DNA from: Sporosarcina sp. FSL K6-2383
GTDB lineage: Bacteria; Bacillota; Bacilli; Bacillales_A; Planococcaceae
Reading direction: 5' to 3'
Length of the DNA: 64,000 nt
NCBI RefSeq assembly: GCF_038618305.1
Contig: NZ_CP152017.1
Location: forward strand, 1,031,501 to 1,095,500
Each line of letters opens with the position of its first letter. The first letter of the stretch is position 1. The position numbers were made by a program, and so were the translations under genes. Below are positions 17,282 through 26,048 of the stretch, in pieces. The notes beneath the pieces were generated by a model. It saw only the letters and a program-made list of their open reading frames with translations, was not told the DNA's origin and made no database searches.

Positions 17282-20260
17282 TTAGTTACCTACGATAACT
17301 TGGGTCGTCAGTGTTTGACTGTCGACGATGTAGGTTAGGTAGAATGAGTCGCCGCGTTGGACGCCGGTGAATGTTAAGATGTTTGAACCGTTGCCTAATA
17401 CGGCTGGGACTACGGTGTCATTGTTGGAGTTGACGAGATTGGTTGCAGTTAGTTTAATCCGATTGGATGCTGTTTTTGAAATGTCTTCTCCGTATTGATC
17501 TGTGATTTTCAATGCTCCTCTTAAATCGGCGGAGGAGATGCTCACATTTGCTGCTGTTCCTGGAACATGTAGTGCTTGATCCCGAACGCTTAGACTGTTA
17601 TTTGATTGTAATTCAATTGCATTGGCGAACGGTGCTGCTTTTGTAATGATGACTGTTTGTTCGAGTGTAAATGGTTGTTGGTCGGCATTGACGATGACTT
17701 TTACAGGAATACTTTGGTCGTCCTTGTCGACGATGTCTTTATTCCCACGGACATAAATTATGCCTGACGATGCGTTATAGACTAGATCATCGTGGCCTGT
17801 AATGACGGTATATTCAGATGCCGGTACAATGATTCTGTTGCCGTCTGTTGTAATACCATAGACGATTAGCTCTCTCGTATAATTGTTTAGCGCTGAAGTT
17901 GTAGGATTATCATAAATGACATCAATCGTTTTTAATTCATAGTAAACGATGTTTGTTTTATCCGTTACTTTTACGTTGATCTCGAATGCGCTTGAATTGA
18001 TTGTTCTTGCGATACCTTTTGTATCAATTTGTTGCAATGTCAGCCTTACAGCGTTTGACCCTTTTTTCTTGCCTGTTACTGTGACTGGGTTTGTTGCGGT
18101 AACGATTTTGTTAGAAGAAAGGGCTACTTTATCGTCCAATGTTTCTACTTGGACAAAATATTTACCGGCATTTTGGGTTGTTGCGGCAGTTGCCAAATTC
18201 GCCTCTGTTAGAACAGATTCACGTCCATACTGATCGCTTATGCCAATTGTACCTTTTCCTAATGTGAAGGCTCCTCCGACTAGTAAGTTTGTTTCAATGT
18301 CTGTCGTAGAAGTAATCGTTGTTGCTTCCGCTTTGGCTTTTACTGTTACTAACAGTGTTGCGACTCTATTATTCGCAGTTGTCGCTGTGATGAGCACTTG
18401 GCGATCTGTTGTTGCGCTCGAAGAATCGGTTAGGACTAGCTTCGCTTTGCCTGTCAGTGAATCGTTTTCAATTACTGCTTTTGCATTCGTATCATTGGTC
18501 GTTATTTTTACACCATTGGCACCATTTAGCGTTACTGCGTTCGTAATTTCTTTACCATCAATACCGTGCACGACGAAAGGAACTTCGGTCTTTTCAGCAG
18601 CAACGACTAATTGTGGAGCCGCTAATGACATTGTATCTGCTTTTACGCCTTCAGTAACCGTTAATTCATATCTGTCGCTTTTACCTGTCGATTTCGAGGT
18701 AATAGTAACTGTTGCTTTACCTACTTTTTTATTTCTCGGTTGTTTTAGCTCAAGTACCGTTTGTTTTTGGCCATTAATCGTCATTTGTTTAAAGACTGGT
18801 GAGCTCACGCTGTTGTTCACATCAATGACGGATGGATCTGATACGACAATAATTACGTCCTTGGCGATATCTTGTGCAGGTACTTCCAAACCATATTGGT
18901 CTTTCGCGCTAAGCACTAAGTGGAAGTCTTCATAAGAAGCATCTACATTGAATGCTGCCTCTGAATTAACATCATTGTAAAGACCCGTCATTTTCACTTC
19001 GGAAACTAGCGATTTACTAGCCACAGTTACGATACTTGCTTTTGAAATAGATGTTGCTTTATCAGCTACGGACAGGGAGATTTTATCACCCACCTTAAAA
19101 TTAGCAGAGGCAGTTGCTTTCGTAATTTCTACTATGCCTTCAGATGGCTTCACAATCGTTTCACTGCCAGTGCCTGACACATTGGAAGTGGCAGTTACAT
19201 TTGGAACTGATGATGTCATGTCTTCGCCGTATTGGTTGACTACTTGATAGGCAATCTTCACTTTGTTGCCGACTGGATTCAGAATGGCATAGTTATTCAA
19301 ATAATTGATGGCAGTTACTTTCTCGTTTGCTACAGCTGTTGTTTTTGTGAACGCTGTTTCTGCAACACCAGTTACGGAAACGGTGTAGCTTCCTTCAGTT
19401 AACTTGGAAGCTAATTCAAGTTCGGCAGACTTTTTATCTGTTGCAAATTCGACAGCAGCGATTGAAATCGTTGAACTTCCTTTTTTCACTTCAAACTTAG
19501 CAGTTGCTGGATTGACTTCTTGGTTAAATGTCACAGTCAATGAACTAGCGCCTGTCGCTTTAAGTTCAGTGAGTTCCACTGGTTTAGCGAGTACTTCAGA
19601 TAGATTCAGATTGACCGTACGCGATAAAAACGTCGCAAATTGGCCCCTTGTTGTTGTGCTTTTTGGATTGAATTTATTTAACGTTGGGTTCGTGATATCG
19701 AAATAATCCAACACGTTAATATAGGTACGAGCAGACGCTTTTGCGGCGCTTAAGTCGGTCACATCAGGCTTGTGTTGCTGGTCAGCCACATACGCTATTA
19801 CGTCCGCGCTTTCCATTGTATTCATTAGACGTACTAATGCGATGGCCATATCCTCGCGCGTCATTTCCTCTTTGGCTAAAAGTTTGCCATTACTGCCGCC
19901 TAAAATACCGTTATCCTTAATCATTGCCGCATATTTTAGTAATTCATCTCCAGAATCCTTCATCGTGACATCTGTGAAACGGCTAATTGTTTTATAGTCC
20001 GCCGGTACTTTGAAGCCTTCGGATACTAAATATTTGCCGATTAATTTCACTACATCTGAGCGAGTGAGTGTTTTGTTCGGTTTGAACGTGCCGTCTGGAT
20101 AGCCGTTAATGACTTTTGCATTGACGAGTTGATAAATGGCCTTTTCATGAGTATTTCCTTTTAAATCTGAAAAATCAGCTGCAAATGTAGTTGGTGCGAC
20201 AGCTGTTGCGACTAATGTTGCCGCTACGGCGCTTGCTAAAAACTTACTTTTTCTTTTCAT
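17282..20260 (-). CDS. Large S-layer-type protein with three N-terminal SLH domains
   Basis: About 992 aa. Signal peptide (KFLASAVAATLVATAVAPTTFA), then three SLH domains over about residues 30-235, the first with VINGYPDGTFKPNKTLTRSD, which bind pyruvylated secondary wall polymer. The rest is a chain of beta-sandwich repeats similar to bacterial Ig-like/S-layer domains (for example LTELKATGASSLTVTFNQEV and later KITDQYGEDISKTASN). The start is ATG at 20260 with AAAGGAGGAA; the frame continues 60 codons upstream only through the structured leader and is not coding there. A paralogue with near-identical SLH architecture is at 58395. Likely a major surface-layer or cell-surface protein. Confidence 0.88.
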   Translation of the reverse strand: MKRKSKFLASAVAATLVATAVAPTTFAADFSDLKGNTHEKAIYQLVNAKVINGYPDGTFKPNKTLTRSDVVKLIGKYLVSEGFKVPADYKTISRFTDVTMKDSGDELLKYAAMIKDNGILGGSNGKLLAKEEMTREDMAIALVRLMNTMESADVIAYVADQQHKPDVTDLSAAKASARTYINVLDYFDITNPTLNKFNPKSTTTRGQFATFLSRTVNLNLSEVLAKPVELTELKATGASSLTVTFNQEVNPATAKFEVKKGSSTISIAAVEFATDKKSAELELASKLTEGSYTVSVTGVAETAFTKTTAVANEKVTAINYLNNYAILNPVGNKVKIAYQVVNQYGEDMTSSVPNVTATSNVSGTGSETIVKPSEGIVEITKATASANFKVGDKISLSVADKATSISKASIVTVASKSLVSEVKMTGLYNDVNSEAAFNVDASYEDFHLVLSAKDQYGLEVPAQDIAKDVIIVVSDPSVIDVNNSVSSPVFKQMTINGQKQTVLELKQPRNKKVGKATVTITSKSTGKSDRYELTVTEGVKADTMSLAAPQLVVAAEKTEVPFVVHGIDGKEITNAVTLNGANGVKITTNDTNAKAVIENDSLTGKAKLVLTDSSSATTDRQVLITATTANNRVATLLVTVKAKAEATTITSTTDIETNLLVGGAFTLGKGTIGISDQYGRESVLTEANLATAATTQNAGKYFVQVETLDDKVALSSNKIVTATNPVTVTGKKKGSNAVRLTLQQIDTKGIARTINSSAFEINVKVTDKTNIVYYELKTIDVIYDNPTTSALNNYTRELIVYGITTDGNRIIVPASEYTVITGHDDLVYNASSGIIYVRGNKDIVDKDDQSIPVKVIVNADQQPFTLEQTVIITKAAPFANAIELQSNNSLSVRDQALHVPGTAANVSISSADLRGALKITDQYGEDISKTASNRIKLTATNLVNSNNDTVVPAVLGNGSNILTFTGVQRGDSFYLTYIVDSQTLTTQVIVGN

Positions 20261-20292
20261 GGATGGGGTTCCTCCTTTTAAGTGAACACTGA

Positions 20293-20447
20293 TCAATTGC
20301 GCCTCGGCGTAATTGCGTTGGGATTTTGAATTGAGCTTGCTCAATTCACTCCCTTCAAAATCTCTAACATCCGCCGGAGGCTTAACTTGAATCAGCAGGG
20401 GGGGTTGAACCCCCTCTGATTGAAATGAATGCTGAATCAAGTTAAAA
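20293..20447 (-). promoter_or_regulatory. Structured 5' leader element, full copy (a)
   Basis: On the minus strand a long hairpin closed by TTAACTTGATTCAGC and its complement is followed directly by AGCCTCCGGCGGATGTTA. After an insert with its own perfect hairpin (TGAATTGAGC/GCTCAATTCA) comes ACGCCGAGGCGCAATTGA. GCCTCCGGCG and CGCCGAGGC can pair with one bulge. The element ends about 33 bases before the S-layer-type gene start. The same order is found, without the insert, at 23946-24007, and the first half at 20636-20731. Confidence 0.55.
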
Positions 20448-20540
20448 CTTTCCCTATCCTACTATCATATAGTATTTTCCAATGTAATAGGGTAATTTTG
20501 CTATAAATTTCCCATGAAATTATTTCGTTAAAGGGTAGAC
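20448..20540 (-). promoter_or_regulatory. AT-rich promoter region of the S-layer-type gene
   Basis: Between the two leader copies the minus strand carries TTACCC and, 18 bases on, TATATGAT-like sequence, a plausible promoter for the long leader. This is weak evidence from spacing only. Confidence 0.3.
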
Positions 20541-20635
20541 CAAGCTGTGTGGAGCCTTTAGCGAGTTCGTTAAGAAGTATTCAGTTTTCAATTATTTTCC
20601 TCGCATATCTAATGAGGAAGTTCACCTTCCTTTGG

Positions 20636-20731
20636 TCTGACATCCGCCGGAGGCTTTATCTGAGTTCAGTGGGGGTTTTCTGTAGCTGACGCATCGCTTT
20701 CAGTACAAAAGCATTTGCTGAAATCAGATAA
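20636..20731 (-). promoter_or_regulatory. Structured leader element, half copy (b)
   Basis: On the minus strand TTATCTGA pairs with TCAGATAA around a long loop and is followed by AGCCTCCGGCGGATGTCA, as in the full copy, but the CGCCGAGGC partner is missing. Stem bases differ from copy (a) yet pairing is kept, which points to selection on RNA structure. It lies between the terminator of the upstream gene and the S-layer gene promoter. Confidence 0.45.
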
Positions 20732-20736
20732 AAAAA

Positions 20737-20771
20737 TAGTAGCACAAACCATGGACTTGGTTTGTGCTACT
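20737..20771 (-). terminator. Terminator after the C-terminal-SLH protein gene
   Basis: A 15-bp perfect stem (TAGTAGCACAAACCA and complement), with a short loop and seven T on the minus strand, 14 bases after the stop. Confidence 0.85.
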
Positions 20772-20784
20772 AATGGTAGTGTGT

Positions 20785-22212
20785 TTAATTTAAAAACAAC
20801 ATATCATCTCGATAGTTTTGTTTGAGGTCGCTTTCCAAGAAATCAAGGAAGCGAACAATGATTGCGGAAGCCTGTGCTCTTGTTAATGGCTTATTTGGAT
20901 TGAAATAGTTCTTTTCATCGCCATTAATGAGACCGAGCTCGGTTGCAACGTATACGCTATCTTTCCCCCAAGCAGGGATTTTACTGTTATCTACATAATT
21001 TGTTCGATAGCCTGGGCTCGGCGCTCGACCCTCCATACCTAATGCCCGAACAAGAATGGCTACTGCTTGTACACGTGTAATTGGACTATCGGGCATGAAG
21101 TTTTCACTCGTTACCCCATTGATAATTCCTTTTTCAACAGCACTTTCGACAAATAGATAGTCAGGCTCTTTCGGGTCTAAGTCTTTGAATATCGGGATTC
21201 TAGGTGCTCTCTTGTTCGAAGGCTGCTCAAGAACCCGAATATCGACGGCTTTTAATACACCGACAGTATATTGATAGCGTTGCATAGGTGTATTTGGTGA
21301 GAAAAATTGTGTAGATTCATCTAAAATTCCTAAAGAATATAAGCGTTCAATGCTATCCTTTGCCCAATGCTGCGAGAGATCGCGGAATTTAGGAACAATT
21401 AATCGTTCAATTTTCGGAACCCGTTCTTGTGCTAAACGAATGGTCCCCTTACCACTCCCGTAAGGAATATTATACGTGTATTCACCAACCATTTTGGAGT
21501 TGCTAAGAACCGCATGTCCTCCAGTAAAGCTAGATAATGAAGGATCATGTGGTTCGTATTGTAATACTTTGGACTTGCTATCAGATACCTTACTTGTAAT
21601 ATATGAGCGTCCAAAGGGGTGAATGATTTCTTGGTCAATAATTTGAGTTTCGGTAGCCCCCCAGAAATTTTCATAACCAACATTACGACCAGTTAAATGG
21701 ACTGTAATCAAGTCGTTCGTATTCGTTTTATAAATCTTTCGGGCAATCATGTTTCCTGAATAATAATCTGATGCAGGACGATTATCGATAACAGTTCCTT
21801 CTGAAAACTGGTAGTCATCGAGTGTATATGTTGATTTTCCGATAGTCACTTTCTCTGAATAGCTTTTAACAGTAGATTGGGCAGTTGTTTGACCTTTATC
21901 AGTCCGTTCGGTCAAATCATCGACGTATACTACGCTACGTGATAGTTTATCACCGTTTTTACTTGTTAAAGTAAAACGATATGTTTTAGTTAGGAGGTCT
22001 TTTCGTTCTTTTTCAGTGATAGTAGCTTTTCCGCTAAATTTAATTGGGGTACCAGAGAGGAAAAAGTATTCTTCGTATGTATATTCATTAAAAACACCGC
22101 CTGAGTAATCAGCAGGTGCCGCATTTACTGAAGGTGCGATGATGAATGCACCAAACAATACCGTAAAAGATACAATTAGAATTTTTATTGAAGTACTAAA
22201 TTTTTTAATCAT
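20785..22212 (-). CDS. Secreted protein with three C-terminal SLH domains
   Basis: About 475 aa. Signal peptide (IKILIVSFTVLFGAFIIAPSVNA), a unique N-terminal domain of about 240 residues that I do not recognise, and three SLH domains over about 275-465 (FRDLSQHWAKDSIERLYSLGIL, then VEKGIINGVTSENFMPDSPITR and TELGLINGDEKNYFNP). The protein is thus wall-polymer anchored through its C-terminus, opposite to the large SLH protein next door. Start is ATG at 22212 after GAAAGGA; upstream in-frame codons lack a site. It lies 66 bases after the end of the secreted protein encoded upstream on the same strand, so both probably share the leader at 23946. Confidence 0.8.
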   Translation of the reverse strand: MIKKFSTSIKILIVSFTVLFGAFIIAPSVNAAPADYSGGVFNEYTYEEYFFLSGTPIKFSGKATITEKERKDLLTKTYRFTLTSKNGDKLSRSVVYVDDLTERTDKGQTTAQSTVKSYSEKVTIGKSTYTLDDYQFSEGTVIDNRPASDYYSGNMIARKIYKTNTNDLITVHLTGRNVGYENFWGATETQIIDQEIIHPFGRSYITSKVSDSKSKVLQYEPHDPSLSSFTGGHAVLSNSKMVGEYTYNIPYGSGKGTIRLAQERVPKIERLIVPKFRDLSQHWAKDSIERLYSLGILDESTQFFSPNTPMQRYQYTVGVLKAVDIRVLEQPSNKRAPRIPIFKDLDPKEPDYLFVESAVEKGIINGVTSENFMPDSPITRVQAVAILVRALGMEGRAPSPGYRTNYVDNSKIPAWGKDSVYVATELGLINGDEKNYFNPNKPLTRAQASAIIVRFLDFLESDLKQNYRDDMLFLN

Positions 22213-22278
22213 TTGTTTTTCCTTTCTAATCGGGGATATATGGCATATAAAATATTTATATGCCATATTGTTTGTTGA

Positions 22279-23928
22279 TTAATTTACAAAAATGATTTTT
22301 CCAGATGTACTGTATTCATGCAGAATATAAAGCTGATCTCCTTGTCTTAAGTCATTGACGGAGATGATACGACCATTTCGAATAAACGTTGCTTGGTTAA
22401 CGTTCAAGTTTAACCGAGTGTTAGTTGAATTAAATGAATTGTGTCCCCACCTAGATACATTACGAATTGAAATGATATCTGGCGAGTATGAGTATCTGCT
22501 GTCGTATTGCCCAATTGATACATAAGGGGCAGGTTGGTTACTATACCCAACTAAGTGAACTCCGACAATCGATTTGTCTTTTACATAAAAGTAACCGTAT
22601 CTTCCAGTATTATTTCTTAATTCATCTCTCGCATTTAAGCGACGTGTGGATGATCCGTAATCCTCTGTCACAACAGTATCGTTGGCAAAAGAAAGAGTAG
22701 GAGCGGTAGTATTTTTCCACGTATGCTGAGTTAGTGATTTCGTGTTTTTAAGTTTCAGCTGATATCCATTTGTAGTATCAATTTGTCCAAAGTAAACGGA
22801 ATGGCCAGTTAAACTGGAATTCATGAAACCATCATTGGATAAGTTAACAATATTTGCCGAACGATTCACATTATTAGTTTCAGCTACCACGAATGCGGTA
22901 TCACCTAGACGCAAGCTCTTCGAATCAACCAATCTTCCATTGCGAATGAAAATGGTGCCTGAATGATAGGAAAGTGATCCTGCTGTTTTGAGCGTCAGTT
23001 GACTTAGATTGTTATTCAATCTTTGAATAGGCTCTGTATATGAGGATTCAGTTCCCTTTTTAATGATGATTTTTTTGATGACTTCTTGTCCGAATTGACT
23101 CACTGTTACAAAATAAACAACGTGATTCCGGTAATAACGAAGCTCATCACGTTTGATGGCTTGGTTTCCAACGTAAATGGAAGTGTCTGATGAATATGCA
23201 TAAGCTGTATTTCGACCATTGCCCGTCAGTCGCCAACGCCCATTTAGGAGTATCTCTTCATTATTTAGCAACAACTGATTGCGGGACGAATCGATTTGTT
23301 GAAGTGACCCTCTGTAAATATTTTCAACTTTGACTCCCTCAGTAATAATTTCGATGGAATCAATAAACTTCGTATTATATTCAGCAAAAGTCAGCTTGAC
23401 ACGATCTCCTTCATAAAGAGTGCTTGAATCAACCATTGTTTTTCCATTGAAGAAACTCGTTTTGTGGTTTGCTATATACGAATTAACTTCTCCATTGTCG
23501 AGCTGAAAGGAAATAGTAGTATTCCGATTATTAATAAAAAGAACTGTTCCCATTAGAACCTTATCACGATTTTCAATTTTCCCTGGGAGTGCCCCAGTTT
23601 TACCACGTAACGCCTTTACTCGACGTAAATTAACATCCGCTTCAACTTCCATGCCAAGTTTAAATGCATCGATTGTTGTCGTAATCGTATCGACCGATAA
23701 ATTTGCGAACTTGTCGATATTGAGTGTTGTTGTTTGTCCTTGATTGTTCTCAATCGTAATGCTCGTCAACCTTTTCTCCGTATTGTCCTCGTCTATGTAC
23801 ACATCTTCATACGTTACTTTTACAAACTTTCCCGTGATAGGGGAACTAGCTTCGGCAGGATTCGCTACAAATAATCCAACAAAAAGTAAAACCGCAAATG
23901 TAATAAGACGGCAGCAGTTTCTAACCAA
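22279..23928 (-). CDS. Large secreted protein of unknown function, beta-rich
   Basis: About 549 aa. Signal peptide (LITFAVLLFVGLFVANPAEA). The mature part is rich in short beta-strand repeats separated by turns, with recurring phrases such as NGRxxxxxxLRxGD (NGRLVDSKSLRLGDTAF; NGRIISVNDLRQGDQLY) and RDELRYYRNHVVYFVTV, suggesting repeated small beta-barrel modules. No SLH or sortase signal, so it is either free or held by its partner. The real start is probably TTG at 23928, 7 bases after ATGGAGGTG; the ATG at 23943 overlaps the ribosome site. First gene of a minus-strand pair with the C-terminal-SLH protein. Confidence 0.7.
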   Translation of the reverse strand: MVRNCCRLITFAVLLFVGLFVANPAEASSPITGKFVKVTYEDVYIDEDNTEKRLTSITIENNQGQTTTLNIDKFANLSVDTITTTIDAFKLGMEVEADVNLRRVKALRGKTGALPGKIENRDKVLMGTVLFINNRNTTISFQLDNGEVNSYIANHKTSFFNGKTMVDSSTLYEGDRVKLTFAEYNTKFIDSIEIITEGVKVENIYRGSLQQIDSSRNQLLLNNEEILLNGRWRLTGNGRNTAYAYSSDTSIYVGNQAIKRDELRYYRNHVVYFVTVSQFGQEVIKKIIIKKGTESSYTEPIQRLNNNLSQLTLKTAGSLSYHSGTIFIRNGRLVDSKSLRLGDTAFVVAETNNVNRSANIVNLSNDGFMNSSLTGHSVYFGQIDTTNGYQLKLKNTKSLTQHTWKNTTAPTLSFANDTVVTEDYGSSTRRLNARDELRNNTGRYGYFYVKDKSIVGVHLVGYSNQPAPYVSIGQYDSRYSYSPDIISIRNVSRWGHNSFNSTNTRLNLNVNQATFIRNGRIISVNDLRQGDQLYILHEYSTSGKIIFVN

Positions 23929-23945
23929 ATGTGACACCTCCATTA

Positions 23946-24007
23946 ATCAATTGCGCCTCGGCGTAATCCCTAACATCCGCCAGAGGCTTAACTTGAATCA
24001 AGTTAAA
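23946..24007 (-). promoter_or_regulatory. Structured 5' leader element, compact copy (c)
   Basis: Minus strand: TTAACTTGATTCAAGTTAA, a perfect hairpin, then GCCTCTGGCG, a 14-base loop region beginning GATGTTA, and CGCCGAGGC, closing the second hairpin. GCAATTGA follows about 10 bases before the ribosome site. It is the minimal form of the element seen in front of the large SLH gene. Confidence 0.55.
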
Positions 24008-24009
24008 TT

Positions 24010-24392
24010 TCCACAGAAACCCTATTTGCCTAAGTATACACTATCTACCCCATATATCGTCTAAATATATGGGATTGTTAGATTCAAAATAAGATAATCC
24101 AGAATCATATGATCAGTGGGATTTATATTAAGTTCAGCAATATTTGATTGACCCCTTGGGTGAGTGACTAGGGACTAGGATACAACCGTCCCATTAAAAT
24201 AAGCCTTACCTTCGCAATAGGAAGTAATCTTGCGGGTTATTATTGTTGAAAAGGAAGCGCTAAATGGAGATTTACTAAACAAGTTGACCTATATCGACAA
24301 AAAACACATGTATACTACAAAAATAGAATCCAGATAACCGCATGAAGTAACGTAATATTTACAGAGATTTGGTTATACTGGACTACAATATA
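24010..24392. other. Divergent intergenic region without a gene
   Basis: About 380 bases between the minus-strand leader and the plus-strand riboswitch. It should hold promoters for both directions, but I cannot fix them. A sequence GGAAGCGCTAAA near 24252 resembles half of a catabolite-responsive site but has two mismatches. Confidence 0.35.
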
Positions 24393-24458
24393 GGGAACTG
24401 TGAAGTACGTACCGTAAATGGGCACCTGGGGCGTATGGAGTTGTTGGTGCAACCGACC
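24393..24458 (+). promoter_or_regulatory. Cyclic di-GMP-II riboswitch aptamer
   Basis: The sequence has the class II c-di-GMP aptamer hallmarks in order: GGGAAC, then TAAATGGGCACCTG, a variable hairpin, then GTTGGTGCAACCGACC. This closely follows the known class II form (AAATTGGGCAC, then AGTGCAACCGACC). It stands directly upstream of a terminator and of the matrix gene island. The CCGACC end of the aptamer is also the 5' strand of the terminator stem, so ligand binding would compete with termination. That makes an ON response to c-di-GMP the likely mode (inference). Confidence 0.85.
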
Positions 24459-24499
24459 TGATTAAATTTGGACAACTTGTCTAATTTAGTTGGGTTTTT
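24452..24499 (+). terminator. Riboswitch expression platform, terminator hairpin
   Basis: CCGAC and TAAATT pair with AATTTA and GTTGG, with an inner GGACAA/TTGTC hairpin, followed by GTTTTT. It sits 20 bases before the first gene start and overlaps the 3' end of the c-di-GMP-II aptamer. Confidence 0.75.
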
Positions 24500-24520
24500 A
24501 TTATGAAATGGGGGGACGTA

Positions 24521-24766
24521 TTGAAAAGTTTTTTTCTGTTAACAGTGCTTTTGATGGCAATGGAAGCTTTAATATTTCGTATTAATAGTCTCGCAACTAC
24601 TGAAATAAGGAATGGGATGGCTTTATCTATTGTTCCAGAAAAAAGTGCTCTCATTGCGATAGATTATGGGGGAGAAAGTATGTTTGCTGTCAAAAATAAT
24701 ACTGGACAAGCATCTAAGTTAGAAAATCACCAGTTAACGAGTGATGAAGTATATGCGGCAAGCTAG
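24521..24766 (+). CDS. Small membrane protein of unknown function
   Basis: About 81 aa with one N-terminal hydrophobic helix (FFLLTVLLMAMEALIF) and a short extracytoplasmic domain with MALSIVPEKSALIAIDY. The TTG at 24521, about 6 bases after GGGGGGA, is the likely start; an ATG at 24503 in frame lies in the terminator tail. Its 3' end overlaps the start of the histidine kinase, implying translational coupling. Position as first gene under the c-di-GMP switch suggests a role with the kinase or matrix fibres. I do not recognise the family. Confidence 0.6.
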   Translation: MKSFFLLTVLLMAMEALIFRINSLATTEIRNGMALSIVPEKSALIAIDYGGESMFAVKNNTGQASKLENHQLTSDEVYAAS

Positions 24767-26048
24767 CTTAATAAGAAAGAATCCTTCCAGTATCATGGAT
24801 TTGGGAATTTTGTATCGGGTCACTTCTCTTCTATTAACATCGCTCTTTTTTTTCCTAGGGTCTGCATCGTCATTTGTATTTAAACTAGGGTTAGTTGTGA
24901 CTCTGGGGATTGCGGCCTGGATCATCATTGATTTACAAAAAAGATATATAAAAAACACTAAAATTTTACAAGCAATTGTCTTAACGGAAACAATTGGATT
25001 GACATTGTTACTTATTCCGACAGGTGGTATTTCAAGTCCGTTCATCTGGTACGCACTCAATCCTGTACTCGTAGCAGCCTGTTTTCTGACGCCATTATTT
25101 TGCTGGGGAGCACTCATATTTTACCTTGGAAGTGCCACATTCATCGCTTACCGTCTTATAGACATAAACAATATCGTAATGATTTTTGAAGGGAAATCCT
25201 ATTTTTATCTTGTATGTTTATTAACAACATTGCTTGCGAGATTATTCTCACGGCTAACGACGGAGTTAAATTCAAAAGCAGCCTTACTAAATAGGCAACA
25301 AGACGAACTCATACAGGCCAATGAAAAACTGACTGAAACAAATCAAAAGTATCAGGAAACCTTAGAGCAAATCATGCTAGAGAGAATCTATATGGATCAG
25401 ATGATCATCAGTGAAGAACAGAATCGTATCGCCAATGAAATCCATGATAGTGTTTCACAGAGATTGTTTGGAATCGTCTATTCATTGCACAGTTTACAAG
25501 CTAAAAGTAACAGCATGACGAGGGAAGAATTGAACAAGGAGTACCAGTTCTTATCACAGTCTGCTAATACGACAATTAAAGAGCTGCGGGGGGCTATTTA
25601 CCGGTTAAGCTCGGTGAAGAAAGGTGAACAACCATTTCTCTTGCGTTTGAAAAAATATTTAGATGAATATGCACGATTAAATGACATTAGAATTGATTAC
25701 CGAATTACGGGCGATGAATTTTTCATTTCAAACGAACAAAAGGAAGCGCTTTATCGAATTATATGTGAAGCGTGTGGCAATGCGGTTCGACATGGAAAGT
25801 GCACAATTGTTGACCTGAAATTATCCTTGCTAGATGAGAAAACAGTAGTCTTTATTCAAGATGACGGCATAGGGATAAGTTCATACGTTGATAAGAAAGA
25901 ACAAGGAATTGGGCTCATCAATATGCAAAATAGCGTCAGTTCTTTTAACGGGACATTTTCAATAGAAGGGATGCTTGGTTCAGGTACAACAATAATCATT
26001 GAAATCCCAAGTACAAAAATAATGAAGAAACAAGAGGTGGCTGGATAA
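24744..26048 (+). CDS. Membrane sensor histidine kinase, NarL/DegS-LiaS class
   Basis: About 434 aa. The N-terminal half has roughly six membrane helices without a large extracytoplasmic loop. A coiled coil follows (about 180-220, NRQQDELIQANEKLTETNQKYQ), then HisKA_3 dimerisation with the phospho-accepting His in NEIHDSVSQRLFG and a HATPase_c domain with CEACGNAVRHG (N box) and QDDGIGI (G1). Start choices are GTG 24741, ATG 24744 and ATG 24753, all overlapping the upstream gene. It is followed directly by its response regulator. Stimulus unknown; placement suggests control of the TasA-like genes downstream. Confidence 0.88.
   Translation: MKYMRQASLIRKNPSSIMDLGILYRVTSLLLTSLFFFLGSASSFVFKLGLVVTLGIAAWIIIDLQKRYIKNTKILQAIVLTETIGLTLLLIPTGGISSPFIWYALNPVLVAACFLTPLFCWGALIFYLGSATFIAYRLIDINNIVMIFEGKSYFYLVCLLTTLLARLFSRLTTELNSKAALLNRQQDELIQANEKLTETNQKYQETLEQIMLERIYMDQMIISEEQNRIANEIHDSVSQRLFGIVYSLHSLQAKSNSMTREELNKEYQFLSQSANTTIKELRGAIYRLSSVKKGEQPFLLRLKKYLDEYARLNDIRIDYRITGDEFFISNEQKEALYRIICEACGNAVRHGKCTIVDLKLSLLDEKTVVFIQDDGIGISSYVDKKEQGIGLINMQNSVSSFNGTFSIEGMLGSGTTIIIEIPSTKIMKKQEVAG

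Noticed and set aside
18240..18935. 231-aa plus-strand frame
   Set aside because: Antisense shadow of the large SLH gene; no ribosome site.
20293..20447. c-di-GMP-I riboswitch, because of AAGCCTCCGGC
   Set aside because: The upstream CACGCA/GGGCAAACC parts and the GNRA stem are missing; the likeness is limited to one short string.
24245..24265. Catabolite-responsive element around GGAAGCGCTAAA
   Set aside because: Two mismatches at fixed positions and not placed near a promoter I can identify.
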